From positions 2,232,001 through 2,296,000 of the forward strand of contig NZ_JACCBV010000001.1 in NCBI RefSeq assembly GCF_013409785.1: DNA of 64,000 nucleotides, given 5' to 3'. The position numbers and the translations under genes are program-made. Source of the stretch: Microbacterium immunditiarum (GTDB lineage: Bacteria; Actinomycetota; Actinomycetes; Actinomycetales; Microbacteriaceae). Positions within the stretch are counted from its first letter, which is position 1; every line of letters begins with the position of its first letter. Positions 1-9,506 of this stretch are shown here, piece after piece. Below the pieces are notes generated by a model. It ran no database searches, was not told the origin of the DNA, and saw only the letters and a program-made list of their open reading frames with translations.

Positions 1-579
1 GTGGACCTGTCCGACACACGCTCGCTCGAGTCGCTGTCGCTCGAGGCGGACATCCTCGTGAACAACGCCGGCATCCAGCGCGTCGCGCCGATCACGGAGT
101 TCGATCCGGAGAACTTCCGGCTGCTGCTGCGGCTCATGCTCGAGTCGCCGTTCCTGCTCATCCGCGCGGTGCTTCCGGGCATGTACGAGCGGGGCTGGGG
201 TCGCATCATCAACATCTCGAGCGCGCACGGCCTGCGTGCGAGCGCGTACAAGTCCGCGTACGTGTCGGCCAAGCACGGGCTCGAGGGACTCTCGAAGGTA
301 ACGGCGCTCGAGGGCGCGCCGCACGGTGTGACGAGCAACTGCATCAATCCTGCGTACGTGCGCACACCGCTCGTCGAGAAGCAGATCGCAGACCAGGCGC
401 GCGTGCACGGCATCCCGGAGAGCGAGGTGGTCGAGAAGATCATGCTCACCGAGACGGCGGTCAAGCGGCTCGTCGAGGCCGACGAGGTGGCATCGCTCGC
501 GGGATGGCTCGCGTCGGACAAGGCCGGCATGGTGACCGGCGCCTCGTACACGATGGACGGCGGATGGACGGCTCGATGA
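1..579 (+). CDS. bdhA: 3-hydroxybutyrate dehydrogenase, SDR family (5'-truncated by window edge)
   Basis: Short-chain dehydrogenase that would interconvert (R)-3-hydroxybutyrate and acetoacetate with NAD in the cytoplasm. Visible SDR features are NNAG (residues about 21-24 of the fragment), the serine region NISSAHG near 73, and the catalytic YVSAK (Tyr-x3-Lys) near 88-92. The C-terminal TMDGGW is typical of the family. About 60 N-terminal residues, including the TGxxxGIG nucleotide loop, lie outside the window, so the GTG at base 1 is not a real start. The specific substrate is inferred from overall resemblance and from the nearby scoAB-thiolase genes; another SDR activity is possible. It overlaps the next gene by ATGA. 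Confidence 0.8.
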   Translation: MDLSDTRSLESLSLEADILVNNAGIQRVAPITEFDPENFRLLLRLMLESPFLLIRAVLPGMYERGWGRIINISSAHGLRASAYKSAYVSAKHGLEGLSKVTALEGAPHGVTSNCINPAYVRTPLVEKQIADQARVHGIPESEVVEKIMLTETAVKRLVEADEVASLAGWLASDKAGMVTGASYTMDGGWTAR

Positions 580-1478
580 CGCACACCTATCGCACGATCG
601 ACGTCCCCGTGCGAGGGGGCGACCTGCGCGTGGGCGTGTGGGAGCCGGACGGAGAGCGCACCGTCGACGTGCTCGCCGTGCACGGCGTGACGTCGTCGCA
701 CCTCGCGTGGCCGTTCGTCGTCGACGCGCTGCCCGGCGCACGGATCATCGCGCCCGACCTGCGAGGTCGCGGCGCGAGCACGGAGCTGGAGGGTCATGCG
801 GGCATGAATGCGCACGCCGACGACCTGGCGGCCGTGCTCGACCTGCTGGAGGTGCCGCGGGCACTCGTCGTCGGACACTCGATGGGCGCGTTCGTCAGCC
901 TCGTGTTCGCGGACCGGCACGCCGACCGCGTGTCGCGCCTCGTGCTCGTGGACGGCGGGCTTCCGCTCGACGTCCCCGCCGGCATGTCGCCCGACGAGGT
1001 CATCCAGCATGTGCTCGGCCCGACCGCGGAGCGCCTCGCGATGCGGTTCGCCTCGACGGGGGACTACCTCGACTTCTGGCGCGCGCACCCCGCCTTCGCG
1101 AACGACTGGACGCCCGAGCTCGAGCGCTACCTCGCGTACGACCTCGTGGGGGAGGAGCCCGAGCTGCGGCCCGCGACCTCGTACGAGACGGTGGCCGAGG
1201 ACTCGATCGACCAGAACACGGGCACCGCCCTCGCCGACGCGCTGGCGGGGCTGCGGCATCCGACCGTCTTCCTGACCGCCGAGCGCGGCCTGCTCGATCA
1301 GGTGCCCGCCCTTTATGCAGCCGAGCGCATCCCGACGCTGATCGAGCAGTACCCCGGGCTGCAGCACGTGGCCGTGCCGGGCGTGAACCACTACACGATC
1401 GTGCTTTCCAAGCGGGGGGCGGATGCCGTCGCCCGCATCGTCCGCGAGGAGCCGGTCGTCTCGAGCCCGGGCGCCTGA
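576..1478 (+). CDS. alpha/beta hydrolase
   Basis: Alpha/beta-hydrolase-fold enzyme of 300 residues, cytoplasmic and without a signal peptide. The HG motif (AVHG, about residue 35-37) contributes the oxyanion hole. GHSMG near residues 100-104 is the nucleophile elbow (Ser about 102), and a late GVNHY supplies the likely catalytic His. I chose the ATG at 576 because it overlaps the stop of the dehydrogenase as ATGA, implying translational coupling; an in-frame start further upstream would lie inside that gene. Context suggests a hydrolase feeding 3-hydroxybutyrate (ester, lactone or oligomer cleavage), but the substrate cannot be read from the sequence. It converges on the IclR gene with a 5-bp gap. 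Confidence 0.8.
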   Translation: MTHTYRTIDVPVRGGDLRVGVWEPDGERTVDVLAVHGVTSSHLAWPFVVDALPGARIIAPDLRGRGASTELEGHAGMNAHADDLAAVLDLLEVPRALVVGHSMGAFVSLVFADRHADRVSRLVLVDGGLPLDVPAGMSPDEVIQHVLGPTAERLAMRFASTGDYLDFWRAHPAFANDWTPELERYLAYDLVGEEPELRPATSYETVAEDSIDQNTGTALADALAGLRHPTVFLTAERGLLDQVPALYAAERIPTLIEQYPGLQHVAVPGVNHYTIVLSKRGADAVARIVREEPVVSSPGA

Positions 1479-1483
1479 GCCTG

Positions 1484-2275
1484 TCAGCGGCCGGCGGCCT
1501 GGATGCGCGACGTGAGCTGGTGCGCGTGCGCGAGGAGCGTGCGGGTCAGCTCGGGAAGCCGGTCGGCCCCGAAGCGGAACTCGACGCCCGTGATGCTGAG
1601 GGCCCACTGCGGGTGGCCCTCCTTCGTGAACACCGCGGCGCCCATGCCGTAGCTGCCTTCGACGATGAGTCCGGGGTTGAGCGCGCAGCCGCGCTCGACC
1701 GTCTCGCGCAGTCGCACGCGCAGGCGGGCCTCGCTGTGGGCGGCGCCCCAGCGTTCGGCGAGCTCGCGGTGGCGCTCGAAGTAGGCGTCCACATCGTGAG
1801 GCGGCAGGAACGCGAGGATCGCGAGGCCGGCCGATGCCACGCCGAGCGGGAAGCGCACGCCCTCGCTCAGCACGAACGAGCGGATCGGGAAGCTGCCCTC
1901 CTCACGGAGGAGGCACACCGTCTCGTCGCCGCGCCGCACCGACAGGAAGGCGCTCTCCTCGGTGCGAACGGCGAGCGAGCGCACGATGTCGCGCGCGATC
2001 GCCGTGATGTCGTATCTCGAGGCGGCGACGGTTCCCATGAGGTACAGCTCGGGTCCGGGCATCCAGCGCCCCGTGCGCTCGTCGAGGTCGACGAGCCCCT
2101 CCGCGCGCAGCGCCGACAGCAGCCGGTGCGTCGTCGGCCGCGTCAGCTGCGCGCTGCGGGCGAGCTCCGCGACGGGAGCGCCCTCGTCGCCGCCCGCCGT
2201 CACCAGCCGCAGGAGGCGTGCCGCCCGCGACACGGACTGCGTTCCCGGGATCGCATTCCTCGGCGCGGTGTCCAC
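1484..2275 (-). CDS. IclR family transcriptional regulator
   Basis: Regulator of 263 residues with an N-terminal winged HTH (roughly residues 10-60, containing LARSAQLTRPTTHRLLSALR) and a C-terminal IclR effector-binding domain. I placed the start at the GTG at 2275 because it gives the normal family length and starts just before the HTH; the frame is open to an ATG at 2374, which would add an unconserved 33-residue tail. The GTG sits inside a perfect inverted repeat (2268-2286), so autoregulation is likely. It is divergent from scoA and converges on the hydrolase gene, so it probably controls ketone-body or related oxoacid use. IclR proteins such as PcaR/PcaU also govern beta-ketoadipate genes, an alternative context for scoAB-thiolase. 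Confidence 0.85.
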   Translation of the reverse strand: MDTAPRNAIPGTQSVSRAARLLRLVTAGGDEGAPVAELARSAQLTRPTTHRLLSALRAEGLVDLDERTGRWMPGPELYLMGTVAASRYDITAIARDIVRSLAVRTEESAFLSVRRGDETVCLLREEGSFPIRSFVLSEGVRFPLGVASAGLAILAFLPPHDVDAYFERHRELAERWGAAHSEARLRVRLRETVERGCALNPGLIVEGSYGMGAAVFTKEGHPQWALSITGVEFRFGADRLPELTRTLLAHAHQLTSRIQAAGR

Positions 2276-2286
2276 GATATGGACAC
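2268..2286. promoter_or_regulatory. candidate IclR operator, perfect inverted repeat
   Basis: GTGTCCA-N5-TGGACAC is a perfect 7-bp inverted repeat in the intergenic space between the divergent IclR gene and scoA, covering the IclR start codon. Position and symmetry fit an autoregulatory operator; no binding data exist here. Confidence 0.55.
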
Positions 2287-2391
2287 TAGGCCCCAGTTGA
2301 TCCACATCGCAAGTCCCGGCGTGCGCGAGCGCACCGGCAGTGGTGACGATGGAGGCACACGGTGAAATCGACACGTACGAAGGAGTACCGG

Positions 2392-3192
2392 GTGATCGAC
2401 AAGACGTACCCGTCCGCCGCCGAGGCGGTCGCCGACATCCCAGACGGCGCGACCCTCGCGGTCGGCGGCTTCGGCCTCTCGGGCAACCCCGTCGGCCTCA
2501 TCGAGGCGCTGCTCGCGCAGGGGACGACCGACCTCAGCATCGTCTCGAACAACTGCGGGGTCGACGACTGGGGCCTGGGGATCCTGCTGAACGCCAAGCG
2601 CATCCGCAAGATGACGTCGTCGTACGTGGGTGAGAACAAGGAGTTCGAGCGCCAGTTCCTGTCAGGCGAGCTCGAGCTCGAGCTCACGCCGCAGGGCACC
2701 CTCGCCGAGAAGCTGCGCGCCGGAGGATCCGGGATCGCCGCCTTCTACACCCAGACGGGCGTCGGCACGCAGGTCGCGGAGGGCGGCCTTCCGCGCCGGT
2801 ACGCACCCGACGGCAGCATCGCGGTCGCATCGCCCGCGAAGGACGTGCGCACGTTCGACCTGAACGGCGGGCCTCGCGAGTTCGTGCTCGAAGAGGCGAT
2901 CGTCACCGACTTCGCCCTCGTCCACGCGCTGCGCGGCGACCGGCACGGCAACCTCGTCTTCAACAAGGCCGCGCGCAACTTCAACCCGCTCGCCGCGATG
3001 GCCGGCCACGTGTGCATCGCGCAGGTCGAGGAGCTCGTCGAGCCTGGTGAGCTCGACCCCGACAGCATCCATCTTCCCGGCGTCTACGTGCACCGCATCG
3101 TGGAGGTCGGAACCGACATCGAGAAGCGCATCGAACGGCGCACGGTCTCAGTCGCACAGGCCGCCGCGCGCGAGATGCCGGAAGGAGCATGA
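2392..3192 (+). CDS. scoA: 3-oxoacid CoA-transferase subunit A
   Basis: Alpha subunit (266 residues) of succinyl-CoA:3-oxoacid CoA-transferase, which moves CoA from succinyl-CoA to acetoacetate. The N-terminal GGFGLSGNP loop is characteristic of CoA-transferase family I alpha chains. Two starts have a Shine-Dalgarno: GTG 2362 (GGAGG at 2351-2355) and GTG 2392 (AAGGAG at 2380-2385). I prefer 2392 because it starts the protein at [13 protein letters not shown], matching the usual N-terminus of the family. It is the first gene of scoA-scoB-thiolase, with ATGA overlaps throughout. The pair could alternatively act on 3-oxoadipate (PcaIJ); the adjacent 3-hydroxybutyrate dehydrogenase favours acetoacetate. 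Confidence 0.88.
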   Translation: MIDKTYPSAAEAVADIPDGATLAVGGFGLSGNPVGLIEALLAQGTTDLSIVSNNCGVDDWGLGILLNAKRIRKMTSSYVGENKEFERQFLSGELELELTPQGTLAEKLRAGGSGIAAFYTQTGVGTQVAEGGLPRRYAPDGSIAVASPAKDVRTFDLNGGPREFVLEEAIVTDFALVHALRGDRHGNLVFNKAARNFNPLAAMAGHVCIAQVEELVEPGELDPDSIHLPGVYVHRIVEVGTDIEKRIERRTVSVAQAAAREMPEGA

Positions 3193-3878
3193 CCGTGGGC
3201 CTGACCCGCAACGAGATGGCCGCGCGCGCCGCGCGCGAGCTCTCCGACGGCTCGTACGTCAACCTCGGGATCGGCCTGCCGACCCTCGTGCCGAACTTCG
3301 TCCCCGACGACGTCACAGTCGTGCTGCAGTCCGAGAACGGCATCCTCGGGGTCGGGCCGTACCCGACGGAAGAGAACGTGGATCCCGATCTCATCAATGC
3401 AGGCAAGGAGACGGTCACGACGCTTCCCGGCACCGCGTTCTTCGACTCGGCGACGAGCTTCGGCATGATCCGCGGCGGCAAGATCGACGCGGCGATCCTC
3501 GGCGCGATGCAGGTCTCGGCGAAGGGCGACCTGGCCAACTGGATGATCCCCGGCAAGATGGTCAAGGGGCCGGGGGGCGCGATGGATCTGGTGCACGGCG
3601 CCGGCAAGGTCATCGTGCTCATGGAGCACGTCGCGAAGGACGGCTCGGCGAAGATCGTGAATGAGTGCTCGCTGCCGCTCACCGGCAAGGGAGTGGTCGA
3701 CCGCATCATCACCGACCTCGGCGTCATCGACGTCACGCCCGCCGGCCTCGTCCTCGTCGAGGTCGCGCCCGGCGTGACGGTCGACGAGGTGATCGCCGCG
3801 ACCGAGCCGCCGCTCACTGTGTCCGACCACCTGCAGGTCGTGGCAGGGGTCAAGGAGCCCGTGGAGGAGAACTCATGA
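3189..3878 (+). CDS. scoB: 3-oxoacid CoA-transferase subunit B
   Basis: Beta subunit (229 residues) of the same CoA-transferase. [10 protein letters not shown] near residues 50-60 contains the conserved ENG glutamate that forms the covalent CoA thioester, and GPGGAMDLV near 120-128 is the glycine-rich loop of the beta chain. It begins at the ATG overlapping the scoA stop (ATGA) and ends in an ATGA overlap with the thiolase, so the three are one translationally coupled unit, ensuring equimolar A and B subunits. Confidence 0.9.
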   Translation: MTVGLTRNEMAARAARELSDGSYVNLGIGLPTLVPNFVPDDVTVVLQSENGILGVGPYPTEENVDPDLINAGKETVTTLPGTAFFDSATSFGMIRGGKIDAAILGAMQVSAKGDLANWMIPGKMVKGPGGAMDLVHGAGKVIVLMEHVAKDGSAKIVNECSLPLTGKGVVDRIITDLGVIDVTPAGLVLVEVAPGVTVDEVIAATEPPLTVSDHLQVVAGVKEPVEENS

Positions 3879-5059
3879 ACAACGACGACATCGTCATCGT
3901 CGCCGCCGCCCGCACGCCGCAGGGACGGCTCAAGGGCCAGCTCGCGCCGCTGACCGCGGTGCAGCTCGGCAGCGCCGCGATCCGCGGAGCGCTCGAGAAG
4001 GGCGGCATCCCCGCCGGCGAGGTCGACGCGGTCATCGTCGGCCAGGTGCTGCCGGCCGGCTCGGGACAGAATCCCGCGCGCCAGGCCGCGGTCGGCGCGG
4101 GCCTCGGATGGGACGTGCACGCGTCCTCGGTCAACAAGGTGTGCCTGTCGGGGCTCACCGCCGTCATCGACGGGGCCCGTATGCTCGCCGCCGGCGACGC
4201 GAGGGTCGTCGTGGCCGCCGGCATGGAGTCGATGACGCGCGCACCGCACCTGCTCATGGGCTCGCGGGACGGCTGGACGTACGGCTCGGTCGAAGTCCTC
4301 GACCACATGGCGTACGACGGGCTCACCGACGCGTATGACCGCGAGAGCATGGGCGCCTCGACCGAGCGGCGCAACCCCGAGCACAAGGTCACGCGCGAGG
4401 ACCAGGACTCCGTCGCGGCCCGGTCGCACCGGCGCGCTGCCGCTGCGTGGGACTCGGGCGTCTTCGCCGACGAGATCGTCGAGATCGAGATCCCGCAGCG
4501 CAAGGGCGACCCCATCCGCGTGACGCGCGACGAAGGCATCCGCCCCGAGACGACCGTCGAGACCCTCGCCCGCCTGCGCCCCGCCTTCGCGGAGGGCGGC
4601 ACGATCACGGCGGGCAACTCGTCCCAGATCTCCGACGGCGCGTCGGCGATCGTGCTGACGACGCGCGCCCACGCCGCCGAGAAGGGGTGGGCCCTCCTCG
4701 CGGTCGTCGGCGCGTCGGGGCAGGTCGCCGGGCCCGACAACTCGCTGCAGGCGCAGCCCGCCAACGCGATCGAGAAGGCCTGCGCGAAGCAGGGCATCAC
4801 GCCGGCCGACCTCGACTTCGTCGAGATCAATGAGGCGTTCGGATCGGTCGTGGTCGCGTCGCAGCGCCGGCTCGGCCTGTCGGACGACATCGTGAACATC
4901 CACGGCGGCGGCATCGCGATCGGCCATCCGATCGGCGCATCCGGGAACCGGCTCGTCGTCCACACCGTGCACGAGCTCGTGCGCCGCGGAGGAGGCACAG
5001 CCGCGGTCGCGCTGTGCGGCGGCGGCGGGCAGGGCGACGCGCTCATCATCACGCGCTGA
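3875..5059 (+). CDS. acetyl-CoA C-acetyltransferase (thiolase)
   Basis: Thiolase of 394 residues that would cleave acetoacetyl-CoA with CoA to two acetyl-CoA, completing 3-hydroxybutyrate degradation. The acyl-accepting Cys is in VNKVCLSG (about Cys90), the catalytic His in GHPIGASG (about 350), and the second Cys in ALCGGGGQG (about 380). GGAGGA at 3864-3869 precedes the ATG, which overlaps the scoB stop. A beta-ketoadipyl-CoA thiolase (PcaF) is an alternative given the IclR regulator, but the 3-hydroxybutyrate dehydrogenase nearby favours acetoacetyl-CoA. The operon ends at a strong bidirectional terminator 15 bp downstream. Confidence 0.9.
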   Translation: MNNDDIVIVAAARTPQGRLKGQLAPLTAVQLGSAAIRGALEKGGIPAGEVDAVIVGQVLPAGSGQNPARQAAVGAGLGWDVHASSVNKVCLSGLTAVIDGARMLAAGDARVVVAAGMESMTRAPHLLMGSRDGWTYGSVEVLDHMAYDGLTDAYDRESMGASTERRNPEHKVTREDQDSVAARSHRRAAAAWDSGVFADEIVEIEIPQRKGDPIRVTRDEGIRPETTVETLARLRPAFAEGGTITAGNSSQISDGASAIVLTTRAHAAEKGWALLAVVGASGQVAGPDNSLQAQPANAIEKACAKQGITPADLDFVEINEAFGSVVVASQRRLGLSDDIVNIHGGGIAIGHPIGASGNRLVVHTVHELVRRGGGTAAVALCGGGGQGDALIITR

Positions 5060-5074
5060 GCCACAGGCGACACA

Positions 5075-5114
5075 GATCCGCCCGTGCGACCTCGCCAGGT
5101 CGCACGGGTGGATC
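5075..5114. terminator. bidirectional hairpin terminator
   Basis: An 18-bp stem (one G-T wobble) closed by the 4-nt loop CGCC sits between the converging thiolase and small membrane protein genes. An outer CAGGCG/CGCCTG pairing may extend it. No U-tract is obvious in either direction. Confidence 0.75.
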
Positions 5115-5121
5115 GCGCCTG

Positions 5122-5373
5122 TCACCGCCGGACGCTCTTGCGCAGGATCTTGGACTCCTTGCCGTGCACGGGGGAGTCGGCGGGAGCGAGCTCGCCGTGG
5201 CGGGCGCGGCGCACATCGACGACGGCGCCGATCGCGAGCGCGAGCGAGATGCCCCAGCTCAGCCACGCGAGAGCCGTGCGCCACGTGAACTGGTCGTCGC
5301 GCAGGCCGCGCAGCAGCGTGATGCCGCCGGTGATCGCGGTGAGCAGGCCGGTGCCGAACAGGTACTTGCGCAT
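5122..5373 (-). CDS. small hypothetical membrane protein
   Basis: Protein of 83 residues that I do not recognise. It has a hydrophobic segment near the N-terminus (about residues 5-20) and another at about 33-52 (alternating Leu/Ala/Ile), then a basic, polar tail, so it is probably a two-pass inner-membrane protein. The ATG at 5373 is preceded by TAGCGT and exactly 6 nt, the leaderless promoter pattern seen across this window, which supports both the start and the reality of the gene. It converges on the thiolase and is divergent from otsA. Confidence 0.65.
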   Translation of the reverse strand: MRKYLFGTGLLTAITGGITLLRGLRDDQFTWRTALAWLSWGISLALAIGAVVDVRRARHGELAPADSPVHGKESKILRKSVRR

Positions 5374-5379
5374 GCGACC

Positions 5380-5385
5380 ACGCTA
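5380..5385 (-). promoter_or_regulatory. -10 box of leaderless promoter
   Basis: TAGCGT on the minus strand ends 6 nt before the ATG at 5373; transcription would begin at the start codon. Confidence 0.5.
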
Positions 5386-5469
5386 GCGCCCGCATGTCAA
5401 CGCGGGCGTCGGGGTTGCGGGCTCGCGATAGCCTGGCTATTGCCGCGTCCCCCCGAGTGAGGAGCCCGC

Positions 5470-6921
5470 GTGTCCGGAGCCGAGTTCGTCGTCGTCGCCA
5501 ACCGTCTGCCTGTCGATTGGTCGCCCGACTCGGCGGAATCGGGCGACGGCGAGGGCTCCTGGCGGCGCTCGCCCGGCGGTCTCGTGACGGCACTCGAACC
5601 GGTCATGCGCCGCACCGACGGAGCGTGGGTCGGCTGGCCGGGGCGGCCTGGTCTCGAGGTCGACCCGTTCGAATTCGACGGCGTGAATCTCGTGCCCGTC
5701 GCGCTCAGCGTCGAAGACGTCGAGCTCTACTACGAGGGCTTCTCGAACGAGACGATCTGGCCGCTGTACCACGACGTGATCGCCGTGCCGCGCTACCGCC
5801 GCGTCTGGTGGGACTCCTACGTGCGGGTGAATCGCCGATTCGCGGATGCCGCCGCCGACGTCGCCGCCGAAGGCGGCACGGTGTGGGTGCAGGACTACCA
5901 GCTGCAGCTCGTGCCGCAGATGATCCGCGAGTCGCGTCCGGACCTCACGATCGGCTACTTCCATCACATCCCGTTCCCGGCATATGGCCTGTACTCGCAG
6001 CTGCCGTGGCGGCGTCAAGTGCTCGAGGGACTGCTCGGAGCGGATGTCGTCGGATTCCAGCGCGTCGCCGACGCCGGCAACTTCGCGCGCGCGATCCGTC
6101 GCCTGCTGCACTATGAGACGCGGTCTTCGCGCATCACGGTGCCCGAGGCCGACGGCAGTACGCGGTCGGCGCTCGCCCGTGCGTATCCGATCTCGATCGA
6201 CACCGAGTCGTACATCGAGCTCGCGAAGCGTCCCGACGTGCAGGCGCGCGCCGCCGAGATCCGCGAGAGTCTCGGCAACCCGTCGAAGATCCTCCTCGGA
6301 GTGGACCGGCTGGACTACACCAAGGGCATCCGCCACAGGATGAAGGCGTACGGCGAGCTGCTCGAAGACGGCCGGCTCGACGTCGAGCACACCACCCTCG
6401 TGCAGGTCGCGAGCCCGAGTCGCGAACGCGTCGATGCGTACGTGCAGCTGCGCGACGAGATCGAGCTCACCGTGGGGCGCATCAACGGCGACCACGACAC
6501 GATGGACCATACCGCGATCCGGTATCTGCATCAGGCGTACCCGCGCGAGGAGATGGTCGCGCTCTTCCTCGCCGCCGACGTCATGCTCGTGACCGCGCTG
6601 CGGGACGGCATGAACCTCGTCGCGAAGGAGTACGTCGCGTCGCGCATCGACAACCGGGGCGTCCTCGTGCTGAGCGAGTTCACCGGCGCGTCCGACGAGC
6701 TCGGATCGGCCCTGCGGGTCAACCCGCACGACATCGAGGCGCTCAAGGACACGATCATGCGCGCCGTCGTGATGCCGCCGGCCGAGCAGGGGCGCCGCAT
6801 GCGGGCGCTGCGTCGCAAGGTCATCGAGAACGATGTCGAGCGCTGGTCGAGGTCGTTCCTCGACGCGCTCGAGGTCGCCCGCGCCGAGAAGGGCCGACGA
6901 CCGAGGAGGGCCACAGCGTGA
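5470..6921 (+). CDS. otsA: trehalose-6-phosphate synthase
   Basis: GT20 glycosyltransferase (483 residues) joining UDP- or ADP-glucose and glucose-6-phosphate to trehalose-6-phosphate, usually as a compatible-solute and stress-protection step. Hallmarks are ANRLPVDW at the N-terminus, WVQDYQLQLVPQM (about 138-150), GVDRLDYTKGI (about 278) and DGMNLVAKEYV (about 378) in the sugar-nucleotide site. The GTG at 5470 is preceded by GTGAGGAG with 5-6 nt spacing; the TAGCCT at about 5430 is a plausible -10. It overlaps otsB by GTGA, so synthase and phosphatase are co-translated. Confidence 0.95.
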   Translation: MSGAEFVVVANRLPVDWSPDSAESGDGEGSWRRSPGGLVTALEPVMRRTDGAWVGWPGRPGLEVDPFEFDGVNLVPVALSVEDVELYYEGFSNETIWPLYHDVIAVPRYRRVWWDSYVRVNRRFADAAADVAAEGGTVWVQDYQLQLVPQMIRESRPDLTIGYFHHIPFPAYGLYSQLPWRRQVLEGLLGADVVGFQRVADAGNFARAIRRLLHYETRSSRITVPEADGSTRSALARAYPISIDTESYIELAKRPDVQARAAEIRESLGNPSKILLGVDRLDYTKGIRHRMKAYGELLEDGRLDVEHTTLVQVASPSRERVDAYVQLRDEIELTVGRINGDHDTMDHTAIRYLHQAYPREEMVALFLAADVMLVTALRDGMNLVAKEYVASRIDNRGVLVLSEFTGASDELGSALRVNPHDIEALKDTIMRAVVMPPAEQGRRMRALRRKVIENDVERWSRSFLDALEVARAEKGRRPRRATA

Positions 6922-7718
6922 ACATCCCCGACGACGCCGAAGAGACGCTGCACGCCGAGCTGCGGCGGATCGCCGCATCCGACCATCTCCTCGTCGCCCT
7001 CGACTTCGACGGCACGCTCGCACCGCTCCAGGACGTCCCGCTCGACGCCCGCATGCTGCCCGAGGCGGCGGCGGCCGTCGAGGCGCTCACGACCGAGCCG
7101 GGCGTCACGGTCGCCTTCGTGTCGGGGCGCAGCCTCGTCGACCTGCGACACATCGCCGAGCACCGCGACGACTCGCCGATCTACCTCGCCGCGTCGCACG
7201 GCGCCGAGTACTGGCTCCCGGGGGAGGGGCCGCGCGAGCCCGTCGAGGACGAGGGCGACGTCGCCCTGCGCGACGAGCTGCGCGCGCACGCCGAGTCGCT
7301 CGTGTCGAAGTACGAGGGCGTGTGGATCGAGCCGAAGACGTTCGGCTTCGCCGTGCACACGAGATTGACGGATGCCGCGACCGCCGCGCGCGCCGACGCC
7401 GAGGTCGATGACCTCGTGGCCGCCGAGGCGCCGTCGTGGCGGCGCCGCACGGGACGGAACATCGTCGAGTACGCGTTCCGCGACGAGGGGAAGGACACCG
7501 CCGTCCGCACGCTCCGCGAGCTCACGCACGCCGACGCGGTACTCTACGCGGGTGACGACGTGACCGACGAGGACGCGCTGGGCAGCCTCGGCCCGGGCGA
7601 CCTCGGGATCCTCGTCGGCGACCGGCCTTCCGCCGCGCGGGTCCGTGTGGACAGCATCCCGAAGATGGCCTCCGCTTTGGAGCTCCTCGCGCAAGAGAGG
7701 CGTCGCGCCCGGATCTAG
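6918..7718 (+). CDS. otsB: trehalose-6-phosphate phosphatase
   Basis: HAD-superfamily phosphatase (266 residues) releasing trehalose from trehalose-6-phosphate. HAD motif I is ALDFDGTLAPL (nucleophilic Asp about 28), motif II VSGRS, and motif IV GDDVTDEDA near 213-221 binds Mg2+. The GTG start overlaps the otsA stop and follows GAGGAGGG at 6903-6910. Its own stop codon TAG forms the first bases of the ilvD -10 box (7716-7721), so the next transcription unit starts directly at its end. Confidence 0.94.
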   Translation: MNIPDDAEETLHAELRRIAASDHLLVALDFDGTLAPLQDVPLDARMLPEAAAAVEALTTEPGVTVAFVSGRSLVDLRHIAEHRDDSPIYLAASHGAEYWLPGEGPREPVEDEGDVALRDELRAHAESLVSKYEGVWIEPKTFGFAVHTRLTDAATAARADAEVDDLVAAEAPSWRRRTGRNIVEYAFRDEGKDTAVRTLRELTHADAVLYAGDDVTDEDALGSLGPGDLGILVGDRPSAARVRVDSIPKMASALELLAQERRRARI

Positions 7719-7721
7719 ACT
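7716..7721 (+). promoter_or_regulatory. ilvD -10 box, leaderless promoter
   Basis: TAGACT followed by 6 nt and then the ilvD ATG. The hexamer overlaps the otsB stop codon. No Shine-Dalgarno of normal spacing is present, consistent with a leaderless mRNA. Confidence 0.55.
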
Positions 7722-7727
7722 GGGGCA

Positions 7728-9434
7728 ATGCCACAGTCCGGAGAAGCGATCGACATCAAGCCGCGCAGTCGCGTGGTGACCGACGGCATCGAAGCCACGA
7801 CTTCTCGCGGAATGCTCCGCGGCGTCGGGATGGGCGACGAGGATTGGGACAAGCCGCAGATCGGCATCGCGTCGAGTTGGAACGAGATCACGCCGTGCAA
7901 CCTGAGCCTCGACCGGCTCGCGCAGGGTGCCAAGGAGGGCGTGCACGCCGGCGGCGGCTACCCGCTGCAGTTCGGCACGATCTCGGTCTCGGACGGCATC
8001 TCGATGGGTCACGAGGGCATGCACTTCTCGCTCGTGTCGCGCGAAGTCATCGCGGACTCGGTCGAGACCGTCGTCATGGCCGAGCGCCTTGACGGCACCG
8101 TGCTGCTCGCCGGGTGCGACAAGTCCATCCCGGGCATGCTCATGGCATCGGCGCGCCTCGATCTGTCGAGCGTGTTCCTCTACGCCGGATCGATCGCGCC
8201 CGGCTGGGTGAAGCTCTCCGACGGCACCGAGAAGGAGATCACGATCATCGACTCCTTCGAGGGAGTCGGGGCGTGCGTCGCCGGCCGCATGAGCGAGGCA
8301 GACCTCAAGCGCATCGAGTGCGCGTTCGCACCCGGTGAGGGTGCGTGCGGCGGCATGTACACCGCCAACACCATGGCGTCGGTCGCCGAGGCGCTGGGGC
8401 TCTCGCTCCCCGGCTCGGCCGCGCCGCCGTCGGCCGACCGCCGCCGCGACGCGTTCGCGCATCGCTCGGGCGAAGCCGTCGTCAACCTGCTGCGGCTCGG
8501 CATCACGACGCGCGACATCCTCACGAAGGAGGCGTTCGAGAACGCGATCGCCCTTGCGATGGCGCTCGGGGGATCGACCAACGTCGTGCTCCACCTCCTG
8601 GCGATCGCGCGCGAGGCGGACGTCGAGCTGAGCCTCCACGACTTCAACCGCATCGGCGACAAGGTTCCGCACGTGGCGGACATGAAGCCGTTCGGCCAGT
8701 ACGTCATGAACGACGTCGACCGCCACGGCGGCATCCCGGTCGTCATGAAGGCCATGCTCGACGAGGGCCTCCTGCACGGCGACGCGCTCACCGTGACGGG
8801 CAAGACGCTCGCCGAGAACCTGCGCGACCTCGACCCCGACCCGGTCGACGGAAAGGTCATCCACCGGTTCGACGACCCGATCCACGCGACGGGCGGCATC
8901 ACAATCCTGCACGGGTCGCTCGCGCCCGAAGGCGCGGTCGTCAAGACCGCCGGCTTCGACGCCGCCGTGTTCGAAGGACCCGCGCGAGTGTTCGAGCGGG
9001 AGCGCGCCGCGATGGACGCGCTCGAGGCCGGCGAGATCGACGCGGGCGACGTCGTGGTGATCCGCTACGAGGGCCCGAAGGGCGGCCCCGGCATGCGGGA
9101 GATGCTCGCGATCACGGCGGCCATCAAGGGCGCTGGGCTCGGAAAAGATGTACTACTCTTGACGGACGGACGATTCTCAGGCGGCACAACCGGCCTGTGC
9201 ATCGGCCACATAGCACCCGAAGCGGTGGACGCTGGTCCCATCGCCTTCGTGCGCGATGGTGATCTGATACGGGTCGATATCGCGGCTCGCTCTCTCGACC
9301 TACTCGTCGACGAGGCCGAGCTGAGTTCCCGCCGCTCTGGCTGGGAGCCCCTTCCTCCGCGCTATACCCGTGGCGTCCTTGCCAAGTACTCCAGACTCGT
9401 GCGCTCCGCCGCTGAAGGCGCCGTGACGGGGTGA
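7728..9434 (+). CDS. ilvD: dihydroxy-acid dehydratase
   Basis: IlvD/Edd-family Fe-S dehydratase (568 residues) converting 2,3-dihydroxyisovalerate and 2,3-dihydroxy-3-methylvalerate to the 2-oxo acids for valine and isoleucine. Cluster-binding Cys residues are visible in [15 protein letters not shown] and [22 protein letters not shown] near 480 is the C-terminal family signature. The ATG at 7728 fits a leaderless start. The bases from about 9140 to 9430 have more synonymous A/T third positions than the rest of the gene. It opens the branched-chain block that continues with ilvB 72 bp downstream. Confidence 0.95.
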   Translation: MPQSGEAIDIKPRSRVVTDGIEATTSRGMLRGVGMGDEDWDKPQIGIASSWNEITPCNLSLDRLAQGAKEGVHAGGGYPLQFGTISVSDGISMGHEGMHFSLVSREVIADSVETVVMAERLDGTVLLAGCDKSIPGMLMASARLDLSSVFLYAGSIAPGWVKLSDGTEKEITIIDSFEGVGACVAGRMSEADLKRIECAFAPGEGACGGMYTANTMASVAEALGLSLPGSAAPPSADRRRDAFAHRSGEAVVNLLRLGITTRDILTKEAFENAIALAMALGGSTNVVLHLLAIAREADVELSLHDFNRIGDKVPHVADMKPFGQYVMNDVDRHGGIPVVMKAMLDEGLLHGDALTVTGKTLAENLRDLDPDPVDGKVIHRFDDPIHATGGITILHGSLAPEGAVVKTAGFDAAVFEGPARVFERERAAMDALEAGEIDAGDVVVIRYEGPKGGPGMREMLAITAAIKGAGLGKDVLLLTDGRFSGGTTGLCIGHIAPEAVDAGPIAFVRDGDLIRVDIAARSLDLLVDEAELSSRRSGWEPLPPRYTRGVLAKYSRLVRSAAEGAVTG

Positions 9435-9506
9435 CGCCCGTCGGTCGTCGAGAAACGGCGCTGCCGCGCTTCGCACCCTGACCCACAGATCCGAGGATCC
9501 ATCACC

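Noticed and set aside
2981..5593. Very long open frame (870 codons) on the minus strand opposite scoAB-thiolase
   Set aside because: Composition is Arg/Asp/Ala-rich shadow coding of a GC-rich plus-strand operon with clear motifs; it has no recognisable domain and no ribosome-binding site.
6531..8912. 793-codon minus-strand open frame opposite otsB-ilvD
   Set aside because: Antisense shadow of well-identified plus-strand genes; repetitive Arg/Asp/Val composition without domains.
9435..9506. Ile/Val-rich leader peptide before ilvB
   Set aside because: The 72-bp interval has no short frame with a run of branched-chain codons and no strong alternative hairpins.
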